A stretch of DNA of 64,000 nt from Porphyromonas endodontalis ATCC 35406 (GCF_000174815.1 NZ_ACNN01000035.1:39393-103392), one strand, 5' to 3'. Counted from the stretch's first letter, positions 7,078 to 16,548 are shown. Notes: generated from the letters alone by a model not told the origin. Translations and numbers: made by a program.

Positions 7078-7845
7078 TTACTTGTACTTCTCTTGGAATT
7101 GTGTGATAACCCTCTTCATCTCATCATCAAGATAGCTCCAGGCCTTCTCTTTTATGGGCTGAGGAATGCCGTAATAGGCTTCTGCAATGCTCCCTGTAAT
7201 GGCGGCAATTGTGTCGCTATCTCCTCCGATTGAGACGGCGAGTCGGATAGCGCTTTCAAAGTCCATGCTTTCGAGAAAGCAAACGATGGCTTGAGGCACC
7301 GTTACTTGGCACGTCTCGTCGAATGTACTGGTTTGTCTGATTTCATCGCATGTTAGGTTGAGGTCGTAGTGGTACTGCTCTTGCACCATCTCTCTGAGTT
7401 GTGCTTTGTCTTTTTGGTTTCGCGCAAGGTAGATGCAGTCCGCCACACATTGAGCCCCCTTGATACCCTCGGGGTGATTGTGTGTGCACTCAGCAGATAT
7501 TTTTGCCTTTGTCAGGGCATCTTCTCTAGCTGGGAGCCATCCGCAAGGTGATACACGCATGGCAGAACCATTACCAAAGCTACCATAGGGTTGGGGGCCG
7601 TTTGAATATACCCAACGGGCAAAGGAGCCTCCGTAACCACCCTTTGGATATGGGTAACGCCTGCACCATTCGTGTAAAACCTTCCCTATTTCCTCATCCC
7701 TGATAATAGCATCCGCAACGGCAATCGTGCAAATGGAGTCGTCTGTGAACGCACATTCCGGAGTAAACAACTCGAAGTCTGTCTTATAGATATTGTCGAA
7801 TTCGAAGCGAGAACCAACAATATCACCGATGATCGCACCTAACAT
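7078..7845 (-). CDS. ADP-ribosylglycohydrolase family protein
   Basis: A 255-residue protein of the DraG/ARH family, which removes ADP-ribose from proteins or small acceptors with a di-magnesium centre. Metal-binding signatures are visible: MLGAIIGDIVGSRFE at the N-terminus, FTDDS at residues 33-37 and GGDSDTIAAI near residue 206. The protein is cytoplasmic and full length. No ADP-ribosyltransferase gene is seen nearby, so the substrate is open; candidates are housekeeping ADP-ribose turnover or immunity to an ADP-ribosylating toxin. It stands alone, immediately chromosomal of the integrated element, and has ordinary host-like codon use. Confidence 0.9.
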   Translation of the reverse strand: MLGAIIGDIVGSRFEFDNIYKTDFELFTPECAFTDDSICTIAVADAIIRDEEIGKVLHEWCRRYPYPKGGYGGSFARWVYSNGPQPYGSFGNGSAMRVSPCGWLPAREDALTKAKISAECTHNHPEGIKGAQCVADCIYLARNQKDKAQLREMVQEQYHYDLNLTCDEIRQTSTFDETCQVTVPQAIVCFLESMDFESAIRLAVSIGGDSDTIAAITGSIAEAYYGIPQPIKEKAWSYLDDEMKRVITQFQEKYK

Positions 7846-7938
7846 TGTTTTCTTTTTATAATTAGATTATGGATTCTGTTCCCTGGTGTAGCCCTTTGAC
7901 CTTGGAGCAATGCCACCGGAGGGGGGCTATATATACGA

Positions 7939-7967
7939 AAAACCCCTTCACGATATAAAGGAGTTTT
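7939..7967 (-). terminator. terminator of ssrA
   Basis: A 10-bp stem (7939-7948 with 7958-7967, one G-U pair) followed on the minus strand by TTTT, 57 bp past the tmRNA 3' end. Confidence 0.7.
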
Positions 7968-8023
7968 CAATTTACAAACCAATGTCTTTTCCCTAGGATT
8001 CCCTAAGGAATCAGTGTTTAAAG

Positions 8024-8429
8024 TGGAGCTGGAGGGGATTGAACCCTCGTCCAAACGTGGAATGAATACGCTTTCTACATGTTTATCTCTGATTGGAATT
8101 GTCGGGGATCGTTGCACGGACAGAGCAACCAACAACCATCCCTTAGCCTATGAAATATTGGAATGCTACCCCATAGACCTAGCAGCCCCAAGCTCCGATA
8201 TTTGTGCATCACCTAACTCGAGTAACTTCGGAGCAAGAGTTTCGGGTGACGTCTCGTCCGAGCCTATCGGCTCAAGGATGAAGCTAACTTACTATTCTTC
8301 GGTTAGGCAGCGAGAGCGTAATTATTTTCGCCAACTAAAAATTTTGAAGTCTGATATTAAAGTGAGGGAACAACAACTCACTACATGCTTACTTACCCCT
8401 TCGTCACGCTGTCAAAGCCAGTCAGCCCC
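8024..8429 (-). ncRNA. ssrA: transfer-messenger RNA
   Basis: A 406-nt tmRNA that rescues stalled ribosomes together with SmpB. The tRNA-like ends pair (GGGGCTG at the 5' end with CAGCTCC at the 3' end), the T arm reads GGTTCAATCCC, and CCA is encoded (complement of 8024-8026). The tag reading frame at 8332-8303 encodes GENNYALAA followed by TAA; together with the resume Ala this is the Bacteroidales-type degradation tag. One-piece, not permuted. Confidence 0.96.
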
Positions 8430-8526
8430 GTGCGTCTTGTTTCTAGAGTAGAGCTATGGAGCCCTAATGCCCTGAGACTTATGGTAAAGTATCTTCTCTC
8501 TAAGAAGCCGCTGCCTCTAAAAGAGA

Positions 8527-8548
8527 ACGAGCAAGAGATCTTGCTCGT
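8527..8548 (-). terminator. terminator of the CAU tRNA
   Basis: Inverted repeat 8527-8536 with 8539-8548; leftward exit is TCTCTTTTAG. It separates the tRNA at 8577 from ssrA, so ssrA may need its own promoter, which I could not identify clearly in 8430-8526. Confidence 0.5.
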
Positions 8549-8576
8549 AAAGGGAAGATTTTATCCTCCTCTCTTG

Positions 8577-8650
8577 TGGTCCCACTTGGGCTTGAACCAA
8601 GGACTCCCTGATTATGAGTCAGGTGCTCTAACCAACTGAGCTATAGGACC
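8577..8650 (-). tRNA. tRNA with CAU anticodon (tRNA-Ile2 or tRNA-Met)
   Basis: A 74-nt cloverleaf with a 7-bp acceptor stem (8644-8650 with 8578-8584), anticodon loop CTCATAA and T loop TTCAAGC. The CAU anticodon is shared by elongator Met, initiator Met and lysidine-modified Ile2. The stem GACTCATAATC resembles tRNA-Ile2 of E. coli, and another CAU tRNA at 21644 looks like elongator Met, so Ile2 is a fair guess. Confidence 0.9.
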
Positions 8651-8703
8651 ATTTGCCAAATATCCTAAGACGGATGTGGGTGCCCCTTGCACCTTGAGCC
8701 CTG

Positions 8704-8733
8704 CAAAGGTACAATAAAATGTTGTATACACAA
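8704..8733 (-). promoter_or_regulatory. promoter of the CAU tRNA
   Basis: Minus-strand TTG (complement of 8731-8733) and TACCTTTG (complement of 8704-8711) are 19 bp apart. It lies 53 bp upstream of the tRNA. Between 8734 and 9090 I see no gene, only the palindromic terminator at 9013. Confidence 0.75.
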
Positions 8734-9012
8734 TGCTTTTTGCCTATTCCTTCCTCGTAGAAAATGGGATGCTCAGAATGGTTCGATTGATTTTATAGGG
8801 GGATATTCTTCTTCTTCTCTCTGGTTTTTAGGGTTTGGCTGAGGCGAGAGAGCCCTCTTTCGCTGATGGGTGTTTCCGATCTCCTGGGAGAACAGTCCCC
8901 GTGATAGATGCTTCATGCGAGGGGAGTTTGCCGTACTCGGATGAGTGGCGGAGTGTCTCCTCTCAAGAAATGCAGCCAAAAAGCAACTCCCTTTCTACCC
9001 TAAAACAAAAAG

Positions 9013-9053
9013 AATTTCAGGCAAAAATGGGGTACACTTTTGCCCTAGAAATT
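9013..9053. terminator. palindromic terminator-like element
   Basis: Two stacked stems, 9013-9018 with 9048-9053 and 9020-9026 with 9038-9044. Both exits are T-rich, so it can end the leftward asparagine-synthase-like gene (stop 9091). Its right arm shares a 15-mer (9041-9055) with the element at 37815-37904 in reverse orientation. Confidence 0.65.
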
Positions 9054-9090
9054 TTCTTTTTTCAGCCTGTGTCGGAAGGGAAATTAGCGA

Positions 9091-10695
9091 TCAGTCTTTG
9101 GGGAGGCAATTATTGTACTGCAACCACCAAGCAAAGGAGAGTCCATTGATGGTAGTGGGGTGCCATGGTACTTTGTGCTGCACCTCTTTGAGAAGATCCC
9201 CCGCCATCAGCTGTCGGAATCCCATGAGGTCTCCCTTGGGGAAGAGGGGGCGGCGCCTACGAGAGTGTTGATAAACGAAGAAGGGACGGAGCAGTTGTTT
9301 TACTCTGAATGCCGGTTTTTGCCATTGTTGGTATGCCGAGAAATCATTGGCAAACGAGATGCCTGCCTCGCGGAATAGCTCCGTAGATACCTCTTCGTAG
9401 AGTCGTTTGCCGATGCGGTAGGGTGCGGGTAGACTGTGCATGAATTGGCACAGATCTTTGTCGAGGAAGGGCATCCAAACAGATAGCCCAAAGTAACGCC
9501 AGCTGCGAGATGAATTGATATAGTACTTGGGCATCAGCTCTCGGTTGCGGAAGGTCTCAAAGAGTTCGATCGCGGTTTTGTCTTGGGGGTAACTTGCGAG
9601 GAGCGTTTGATGTAGGTTGGCTAATTGGGCGACTTCGTTGCGCTCAAGTCGGCGATTCCCATTCTCGTGAAAGCACATTAGATAGGCATTAGTCTCTAGG
9701 CGTGTAGCTCCTTCTACGAACCGTAAATGCAGATTATCCCCTCCTATAATATCTCCATTATGCCCGGGTAGAACTACGGCTCCCGGGTAGCGTTGCGCCA
9801 TTTGTTGCGCTGTTGTGTACTCTGCAAAGAAGTAGCCCGAGCCAAGTCCGCTGATCTGTTTTAGATACTTGATGGCCTCGGCATCTTGGGTATAGCCTCG
9901 CTTGTCGTAGCCTGTGGGTAGGGTAGAAATGAAATGGTGTGGAAAGCCCAGTTTTTGAGCAATCGTGCGGGCTCGCTGTACTTCGTGTATCCCTTCGCTA
10001 GCTCCATAGGTGCAAGTGGATACGGAGGTAATGTCCCGTTCTTTGAGGGCAAGGGCAATGAGCCGTGAGTCGCGACCGGCCGTTAAGGGGAGCACTACGG
10101 GATGACTCTCTAGCCGCTGAGCCATGCGATCCATTGCACACGAGAGTCGCTCACGGAAGAGTTGCTTGGCTTCTTCGTACCCAATTCCCTCAAGTCGGGG
10201 ACCTTCGTAGAGCGAAGTGTCGTAGCGTAGGGTTGTCACCTCTCGGGTCGAGGGGGAGAAGTGTATGCCGCATCCCACGGGGATTCTTTTAATATCGGGG
10301 TGCAGTGTGCTGTCTTCGGGCGTGAACCCCCATTGCGAGAAGAAGAGAAGGGTAGTGGGCGGCGTCTCTATTCGGGTCTCGTTGGCGTGGATTAGGTCGA
10401 ACCCATTATTGCTAAAGCGAATTGCGGAGCCCTCAATCCGATAGTAAAGGGAGAGGGTAGAGCGGTGATCTACAAAAGCAAAAATATCGTGCGACGGGGT
10501 GGGTTGGCTATTGGATATATAGTACCACGAGCCGTTGAGCTCAGCGGCTCTTTGGAGGTAGTCTTGTTCACTCCGTGCCGTAGAGAAGTGCTGTAGGATG
10601 CCGTCGGAGGAGAGGAATGCGCTGTCCGTCGTGCGGAAAGCCTCCCCCCGAGCTACGCTAGTTGCCTGCTGTGGTGTTGCCAAGGGTTTGTTCAT
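9091..10695 (-). CDS. asparagine synthase-like protein lacking a glutaminase site
   Basis: A 534-residue protein of the asparagine synthetase B family. The C-terminal ATP-pyrophosphatase domain is recognisable: LTAGRDSR near residue 205 takes the place of the usual S-G-G-x-D-S loop, followed by QRARTIAQKLGF and GHNGDIIGGD. The N-terminal Ntn-like domain is present but has no Cys directly after the initiator Met, so glutamine hydrolysis is unlikely. Such proteins commonly lie in surface-glycan or peptide-modification loci, where they may form an amide bond. Start: ATG at 10695; a TTG four codons earlier also keeps the frame. It overlaps the 3' end of the flippase gene by 38 bp, so both are one operon. 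Confidence 0.82.
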   Translation of the reverse strand: MNKPLATPQQATSVARGEAFRTTDSAFLSSDGILQHFSTARSEQDYLQRAAELNGSWYYISNSQPTPSHDIFAFVDHRSTLSLYYRIEGSAIRFSNNGFDLIHANETRIETPPTTLLFFSQWGFTPEDSTLHPDIKRIPVGCGIHFSPSTREVTTLRYDTSLYEGPRLEGIGYEEAKQLFRERLSCAMDRMAQRLESHPVVLPLTAGRDSRLIALALKERDITSVSTCTYGASEGIHEVQRARTIAQKLGFPHHFISTLPTGYDKRGYTQDAEAIKYLKQISGLGSGYFFAEYTTAQQMAQRYPGAVVLPGHNGDIIGGDNLHLRFVEGATRLETNAYLMCFHENGNRRLERNEVAQLANLHQTLLASYPQDKTAIELFETFRNRELMPKYYINSSRSWRYFGLSVWMPFLDKDLCQFMHSLPAPYRIGKRLYEEVSTELFREAGISFANDFSAYQQWQKPAFRVKQLLRPFFVYQHSRRRRPLFPKGDLMGFRQLMAGDLLKEVQHKVPWHPTTINGLSFAWWLQYNNCLPKD

Positions 10696-11929
10696 AATGC
10701 CAAACAAATCGGAGTAAGAAAAGCAGATAGCCCACTTGCTCTAGAGCTATAAAGAGGTAGAAGAAGGGGACAAAGCGATCGAAGTCGAAGAGCGTAAATC
10801 CGAGAGCAATTACTGCTACGTCGAGTATGAGCATAATCACTTGCGCCCACATATTCTGCCGTTGGTGTGTAAAAATATCGGGTAGTGTGTTGAGTATTGA
10901 GTTGAGGAAGTTGGGGATGCACATGGGGAGCATCCATACTACAATATGGGCTGAGGGGAGCCACTTGTCTCCTACAACCAGGCTGACCAGGTAGGGTGCC
11001 ACTTGGGCTAGGAGTAGCACTGTAGGGATGCTTATGATTAGGGTATTGCGTAGCAGCTTATATGCTAGCTGCCTGATGGGTAGGCGTTGGGATACGCATT
11101 CGCTAAGGCGTTGGAAGTAGACATTCGATAGGTTCTCTGCCACGAGTTGTAGGGGGCGTCTTGCCAGCATGATGGCCATAGTAAGATACCCCACTTCTGC
11201 CAATCCGTAGCGGAGAGGGAGCATCAGTACGAGGAGGCTCCCGAGTAGATTATCGATGAGTGCTTGCACAATACCATAGCGTGGGAATCCTCTATATTTC
11301 TTGGCAACCGACCCGAGGGAGGTGGTTTTAGGAGCTTTAGATCCTTTTTTTAGCGACTTGAAGAAAAGAGGGAAGGTGGCGACGAGGGAGAGCATTTGAG
11401 CCGTGATAAGAGAGCCAATCGTGGCTGCTACGAATCCGAATACTGCCTTTAGGAGATTGTTCCCCACACCCTTAATGAACTGCATTTTGGCGAGTATCTT
11501 GTACCTCTTGTGCCGTAGCTCCCACAGAGCAGATGCGTTGTACCAAGTGGAGAGTAATACGAAGAAAGGAAGGGCGTAGATACTGCTCCCGAGAGGAGTA
11601 AGAGAGGGGTTGGTATAGCCAATTACAAGGGCTATGGGGAGGAGTATTAGGGTGAAAATAAGAGAAATGCGCAGGGCAAGGTGGTAGAGCGTGTGAGCCT
11701 CGTCTTCGGCACTGGCTACTACGATGCCCTGTTCGTAGCGGGCTCCGGATGCAATGGCGAGAAGGCCTCCCCAAGATAGGAAACTCCCCAAAACGCCCAT
11801 TGTCTCTTGATCGTACTGGCGACCAATTACGGCGAGCAACAAGAGGGCAACCACCTGACCTGCGGCCCCCGAGCCTACCAAGCGGATGCTCTCGCGTAGT
11901 ATGGAGTTGTTTGAATGTGTTGCTGCCAT
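10658..11929 (-). CDS. polysaccharide flippase (Wzx/MATE-like)
   Basis: A 423-residue integral membrane protein with about 12-14 hydrophobic segments, related to polysaccharide/oligosaccharide flippases that move lipid-linked glycans across the inner membrane. Typical features: an N-terminal segment GSGAAGQVVALLLLAVIGRQY followed by EQGIVVA, and a central cytoplasmic basic loop (KSLKKGSKAPKTTSLGSVAKKYRGFPRYG). I chose the ATG at 11929 rather than a TTG at 11950, since a TACCTTTG box (complement of 11938-11945) lies in between and would place transcription start near 11930. The gene ends inside the asparagine-synthase-like gene. The substrate glycan is unknown; no large polysaccharide cluster surrounds it. 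Confidence 0.85.
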   Translation of the reverse strand: MAATHSNNSILRESIRLVGSGAAGQVVALLLLAVIGRQYDQETMGVLGSFLSWGGLLAIASGARYEQGIVVASAEDEAHTLYHLALRISLIFTLILLPIALVIGYTNPSLTPLGSSIYALPFFVLLSTWYNASALWELRHKRYKILAKMQFIKGVGNNLLKAVFGFVAATIGSLITAQMLSLVATFPLFFKSLKKGSKAPKTTSLGSVAKKYRGFPRYGIVQALIDNLLGSLLVLMLPLRYGLAEVGYLTMAIMLARRPLQLVAENLSNVYFQRLSECVSQRLPIRQLAYKLLRNTLIISIPTVLLLAQVAPYLVSLVVGDKWLPSAHIVVWMLPMCIPNFLNSILNTLPDIFTHQRQNMWAQVIMLILDVAVIALGFTLFDFDRFVPFFYLFIALEQVGYLLFLLRFVWHYEQTLGNTTAGN

Positions 11930-12160
11930 ATCGCTTTCAAAGGTACTCAATTGGCATCAAAGCTCCCCTCTAAGCATTTCTTTTCTCTGCCAAGAGAAGT
12001 ATTTGCCCTTAGGCGATAGCATTACAGCGAAAAGCCGTACTTTTGCAGAGCAAAGCACCTCTTCTTGGTAGGTTTTCCCCCTCTAGGTTTGTGGTGCTCT
12101 AGTGTGTGAATCATAGTTTGCCGCCTATCCAGCGTGGTGGCATTTATACGTAATAGATAT

Positions 12161-14665
12161 ATGAATATCTCCTATAAGTGGCTTTGCGATTACCTCCCTC
12201 AGGTGGCTACTATGTCGCCCGAGGAAGTAGCCGATACTCTCACTTCCATTGGCTTAGAGACTGGGAGTGTAGAAAAAGTAGATAGCATTAAGGGTGGCTT
12301 AGAGGGGCTTGTCGTAGGGCGTGTAGAGACCTGCGAAATGCATCCCAACTCCGATCATTTGCATTGTACGACCGTGGATGTAGGAGGCGAAGAACCTCTT
12401 AAGATTGTCTGTGGGGCTCCCAATGTAGCTTCGGGGCAGCATGTAATCGTAGCAACCATAGGTACCACTCTCTATAGTGGAGAGGAGAGTTTCGTTATCA
12501 AGAAGTCGAAACTGCGCGGCGAAGAGAGCTTTGGGATGATTTGTTCCGAAGTGGAAATCGGGGTTGGTGTGGACTCTAGCGGTATTATGGTATTGCCCGA
12601 AACGGCCGTTGTCGGTACTCCGGCAGCTAAGTATTTTGGCCTAGAGAGTGATTATTGCCTTGAGGTGGATATTACGCCCAACCGGATAGATGCCACTTCG
12701 CACTTTGGGGTGGCGAGAGATCTTGCTGCCTACCTTACACGGCATGGTAGCCCCCAAGAAGCCAAACTCCCTCAGACAGAACGCGTGCTTAGCGACCTGA
12801 AAGATGGTAAGCCCATCATGGTTTCTGTGGATGTAGCTCCCGAGGAGTGCCCTCGCTACCAAGGTGTAACGATGGAGGGCTTGACCAATGGCGAGAGTCC
12901 TAAGTGGTTGCGCGAGCGTCTTGCTGCTATCGGTGTTCGCCCGATTAGTCTCTTGGTGGATATTTCCAATTTTGTCCTTCACGAAGTAGGGCAACCGCTC
13001 CATTTCTTTGATGCAGATAAGGTTGCAGGAGGGGAGATTCGTATAGAAAAACTCCCCGAGGGTACTCAATTTACCACCCTCGATGGTATAGAGCGCAAAC
13101 TGAATGGCCGTGAGATCATGATTTGTGATGCCCGGCACAACCCCCTCTGCATGGCAGGGATTTTTGGCGGTGCCGAGAGCGGTGTATCTGATACTACCAC
13201 GCGCGTTTTTATAGAGAGTGCCAACTTCAATAGTACCAGTGTGCGTAAGGCGGCACGTGCACACGCCCTCAATACGGATAGTTCGTTCCGCTTCGAGCGT
13301 GGGTTAGACCCTGCAGCTACTTCGTATGCTTTGCGCCGAGCTGTGGCTCTTCTGCAAGAGTTAGCCGGAGGGAAAGTGGTTGGCGAGGTTATCGATTGCC
13401 GACAAATGCCGGTAGAGCATCCTGTATGTACGCTACGCAGATCACGCCTTACCCAAACTATCGGAGCCGAGATCCCCGACGAAGAGGTACTACGCATCTT
13501 GCAATCTCTAGATATAACGGTACAAGAGGTATGGCCCGATGGATGGCTCCTCAATCTGCCGGTTTACCGCATCGATGTGCGTCGAGAGGTGGATGTGATA
13601 GAGGAGGTGCTCCGTATCTATGGCTACAACGAAGTGCCATTGAAAGGTTACATTCGAGCTAATCTCTCCACCCGAAGCAAGGTGGACAAAGACTACCATA
13701 CCGAGCTCCTCTTGAGTGAGCAGCTTGTAGGGGTGGGGTACCAAGAGATCCTCTCCAACTCCCTTACGGCAGAGAAGTATTACGCAGGGTTGGAGACCTA
13801 TCCTGCCGAGCAGCTTGTGCATCTTCTTAATCCTCTTAGTCAAGAACTAGGCGTATTGCGTGAGACACTCCTCTTTGGCGGTTTGGAAGCTATTGCTCGC
13901 AACTTTAATAATAAGCAGCAGAGTTGCGCCTTCTTTGAGTGGGGCAACTGCTATCGTCATAAGGCTATGCCGCAAGAGTCTCTCGGGGATGAGGCCTCTC
14001 GTGATGTACTCCGAGACTATTCCGAGCGTGCCATGTTTGGCCTTTGGCTATCGGGTACATATGGTGGTACCAATTGGCTTGCACCCAAAGAGCAACCTAT
14101 CGATGTGTACCGCCTCAAAGCCGATGTGGAAAACATCCTTTGTCGCCTTAATATCCCCCTCTCCTCCCTACACCTAGAGATGGGAAGCAACGATATCTTC
14201 TCCGATTTCTTGGCATACCAAATCCCGGGAAAGAAGAAGCATACGATTGTGTGGATGGGAGAGATTAAGCCTGAATTACTCCGCCGTTTCGACATCTCGA
14301 TGCCGGTCTACTATGCAGAGTTCGACCGAGAGTTTTTGATGGAAGCAGGGAGAGAAAAAGCTCTCCTAGCGCAAGAGATTGTCAAGTACCCCATTGTAAA
14401 GAGAGACTTTGCACTCCTATTGGGGCAAGAAGTTACCTTTGCACAGGTAGAGGCTGTGGCTCGTAAGGCAGAGCAGAAGCTACTGAAGAAGGTAGAGCTT
14501 TTCGATGTGTATACGGGCAAGAATCTCCCCGAAGGAAAGAAAAGCTATGCCGTGAGTTTTTATTTGCAGGATGCCACGGCTACACTCACCGATAAGCAAA
14601 TCGAAAAAACGATGCAGCGCGTCCGCACCCTTCTTGAGAAAGAGTTGGGAGCCGAGCTGCGCTGA
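12161..14665 (+). CDS. pheT: phenylalanine--tRNA ligase beta subunit
   Basis: The 834-residue beta subunit of the heterotetrameric PheRS. Order of domains: N-terminal start MNISYKWLCDYLP, EMAP/OB-type tRNA-binding domain (about 45-155, with HPNSDHLHCTTVDVG), B3/B4 editing region (about 215-370, including GVRPISLLVDISNFV and FRFERGLDP), B5 DNA-binding-like domain (about 400-475), catalytic-like core, and C-terminal anticodon-binding FDX-ACB domain (about 740-834, KYPIVKRDFALLL). The ATG at 12161 is chosen over an upstream ATG that would add nine unusual residues. pheS is not adjacent, a common arrangement in Bacteroidales. A TACTTTTG box at 12038-12045 may be the promoter. yebC follows 54 bp later. 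Confidence 0.96.
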   Translation: MNISYKWLCDYLPQVATMSPEEVADTLTSIGLETGSVEKVDSIKGGLEGLVVGRVETCEMHPNSDHLHCTTVDVGGEEPLKIVCGAPNVASGQHVIVATIGTTLYSGEESFVIKKSKLRGEESFGMICSEVEIGVGVDSSGIMVLPETAVVGTPAAKYFGLESDYCLEVDITPNRIDATSHFGVARDLAAYLTRHGSPQEAKLPQTERVLSDLKDGKPIMVSVDVAPEECPRYQGVTMEGLTNGESPKWLRERLAAIGVRPISLLVDISNFVLHEVGQPLHFFDADKVAGGEIRIEKLPEGTQFTTLDGIERKLNGREIMICDARHNPLCMAGIFGGAESGVSDTTTRVFIESANFNSTSVRKAARAHALNTDSSFRFERGLDPAATSYALRRAVALLQELAGGKVVGEVIDCRQMPVEHPVCTLRRSRLTQTIGAEIPDEEVLRILQSLDITVQEVWPDGWLLNLPVYRIDVRREVDVIEEVLRIYGYNEVPLKGYIRANLSTRSKVDKDYHTELLLSEQLVGVGYQEILSNSLTAEKYYAGLETYPAEQLVHLLNPLSQELGVLRETLLFGGLEAIARNFNNKQQSCAFFEWGNCYRHKAMPQESLGDEASRDVLRDYSERAMFGLWLSGTYGGTNWLAPKEQPIDVYRLKADVENILCRLNIPLSSLHLEMGSNDIFSDFLAYQIPGKKKHTIVWMGEIKPELLRRFDISMPVYYAEFDREFLMEAGREKALLAQEIVKYPIVKRDFALLLGQEVTFAQVEAVARKAEQKLLKKVELFDVYTGKNLPEGKKSYAVSFYLQDATATLTDKQIEKTMQRVRTLLEKELGAELR

Positions 14666-14719
14666 GCACGAAGAGGATAGAGACAGAGAAAGAAATAATA
14701 ATAGCACGAATCATACTAT

Positions 14720-15442
14720 ATGGGAAGAGCGTTTGAATATCGTAAAGCACGCAAAATGAAGCGTTGGGGCAATATGGCTCGCGTTTTTACCAAGTTGGGA
14801 AAAGAGATCACCATGGCTGTGAAGAGTGGCGGTCCCGACCCTGATACCAATCCGCGCCTACGCGTTTTGATGCAGACGGCGAAGAAGGAAAATATGCCCA
14901 AAGATAATGTCGAACGTGCCATCAAAAAGGCGACCGACAAAGACTTTACGGACTATAAAGAAGTAAACTACGAAGGCTATGGACCCAGCGGTATTGCCAT
15001 CTTTGTAGAGACGGCTACAGATAATACTACTCGTACGGTTGCCAACATTCGTAGCTACTTCAATAAGCATGGTGGTAGCTTGGGTACAACGGGGAGCCTA
15101 GAGTTTCTCTTCGATCATAAGTGCGTCTTCCACCTTGTGGCAAAAGAGGGTGTAGACCTAGAAGAACTTGCCCTTGAGCTTATCGACTTTGGCGTAGAGG
15201 ACGAAATAGAGGAGGAAGATGGCGAACTCATTGTTTATGGTGAGTTTGCACAAAATGCGGCACTACAGAGTTATCTAGAAGGAGCCGGGTTTGAAATCTC
15301 TTCTGTAGACTTCGTTCGTATCCCCAACGATTACCGAGATGTAACTGCGGAAGAAGCAGAGAAGGTAAACAAACTCATCGAGAAGATCGAAGAAGACGAA
15401 GACGTGCAAAATGTCTTCACCAACATGCGTGAGCCTGAATAA
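14720..15442 (+). CDS. YebC/PmpR family (TACO1-like) protein
   Basis: A 240-residue protein of the YebC family, annotated as a transcriptional regulator and more recently linked to translation of proline-rich stretches. It starts with MGRAFEYRKARKMKRW and keeps the family signatures TKLGKEITMAVKSGG, ENMPKDNVERAIKKA, YEGYGPSGIAIFVE and SYFNKHGGSLG. The acidic C-terminal domain is complete. It follows pheT closely, which is the common order in Bacteroidetes. The start context shows no Shine-Dalgarno sequence, as elsewhere here. Confidence 0.94.
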   Translation: MGRAFEYRKARKMKRWGNMARVFTKLGKEITMAVKSGGPDPDTNPRLRVLMQTAKKENMPKDNVERAIKKATDKDFTDYKEVNYEGYGPSGIAIFVETATDNTTRTVANIRSYFNKHGGSLGTTGSLEFLFDHKCVFHLVAKEGVDLEELALELIDFGVEDEIEEEDGELIVYGEFAQNAALQSYLEGAGFEISSVDFVRIPNDYRDVTAEEAEKVNKLIEKIEEDEDVQNVFTNMREPE

Positions 15443-15541
15443 TCCGTCTAATAAATAAGAGTAGAGGAGCAATTAAAGTCCCGAGCAATAGCTTTGCAGA
15501 GGCTTTGATTTCTCCTCTTTTTGTACCATCTCTCCAAGTAT

Positions 15542-16543
15542 ATGAAACTATTCAAGAGCCTTTTTGGCAAACCCTCTTCGGGGGCAACTCCCAAAGAAGA
15601 ATCGCCCGCAACCTCGGTAGAGAATACCTCTCTACAAGCAGAGCGAGACGCAGATGTACTCAAATTTGATGCCCTTCGTGCCAGTAAAATAGGGGAATAT
15701 CCATTTGCTATTAAGGCATTTGGTAAGGCTTTAGAGCTGCGCCCCGAGTTCGAAACTCGCTACTATCTTGCCGAGACTTTGATGAGGATAGGGGCTACAC
15801 GGCAGGCTCTGAAGCATCTTGATTTACTCGTAGAAGAGGAGCCCAACCACCTTACGACTCGTATTTATAGAGCGAAAGCCGAGTACGAAGAGGGGCAATA
15901 CGACAAGGCTATAGAAGACCTCAAAACGGCTCTTGCTCTCACTGAGGAGGAGAAAGACCTTGCCCTCTTGCATCGTCTTTTGGCCGCCAATTATCTAGCT
16001 CAGAAGGAGTGGCAAAATGCGGTGGACGAAGCGACAAAAGCCATCGATTTACACGACGAAGAACCCACCTCTTCGCTCTATAAAACCAAGGCTTTAGTGG
16101 CTCTTGAGCAATGGGATGAGGCGACAGAATTTCTTCGTGAAGCCTTCCGTGCTTTCCCCGAAGAGGAGCGTTTCCACCTCTATGAAGCTGATATTGCCCT
16201 CGCCAAAGGGGACTACCCGGCGGCGCAAACGGCCTACCGTACAGCTCTTGATAAGGATCCTTTCAATGAAGATGCATGTTGCGGTCTGGGGCATATTGAG
16301 GAGCTGTCGGGCAATCTCTCCCAAGCGATCCAACTGCTACAAGGCTATGTAGAGGATGGTATTGTGGGAAAGAATATCCTAACTTATCTGATACAACTTC
16401 TCAATAAGTCCGGCCGTGGAGGCGAGACCACGCCCTATAAGGCTCAATTGCAGGAGATGGACGAGAGTGAAGCTCAGAGCAAAGCGGACTTCGAGTACAT
16501 CCACGATACAAGCGTCTATGGGGATATTTTTGGGCACCTTTAG
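15542..16543 (+). CDS. tetratricopeptide repeat protein
   Basis: A 333-residue cytoplasmic protein built of TPR helices from about residue 35 to 300, with typical repeat starts such as AIKAFGKALELRPE, ALKHLDLLVEEEPN, AIEDLKTALAL and AVDEATKAIDLH. No signal peptide; the first 30 residues are a polar, low-complexity region (GKPSSGATPKEESPAT). TPR proteins are scaffolds, and no partner is evident. The start is the ATG of MKLFKSLFG; an in-frame TTG seven codons upstream is unlikely. It ends 5 bp before the RNase H gene, so both are probably co-transcribed. Confidence 0.88.
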   Translation: MKLFKSLFGKPSSGATPKEESPATSVENTSLQAERDADVLKFDALRASKIGEYPFAIKAFGKALELRPEFETRYYLAETLMRIGATRQALKHLDLLVEEEPNHLTTRIYRAKAEYEEGQYDKAIEDLKTALALTEEEKDLALLHRLLAANYLAQKEWQNAVDEATKAIDLHDEEPTSSLYKTKALVALEQWDEATEFLREAFRAFPEEERFHLYEADIALAKGDYPAAQTAYRTALDKDPFNEDACCGLGHIEELSGNLSQAIQLLQGYVEDGIVGKNILTYLIQLLNKSGRGGETTPYKAQLQEMDESEAQSKADFEYIHDTSVYGDIFGHL

Positions 16544-16548
16544 GGGGG

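Noticed and set aside
8014..8451. Open reading frames across the tmRNA
   Set aside because: The sequence is fully explained by ssrA, including paired ends and the tag frame.
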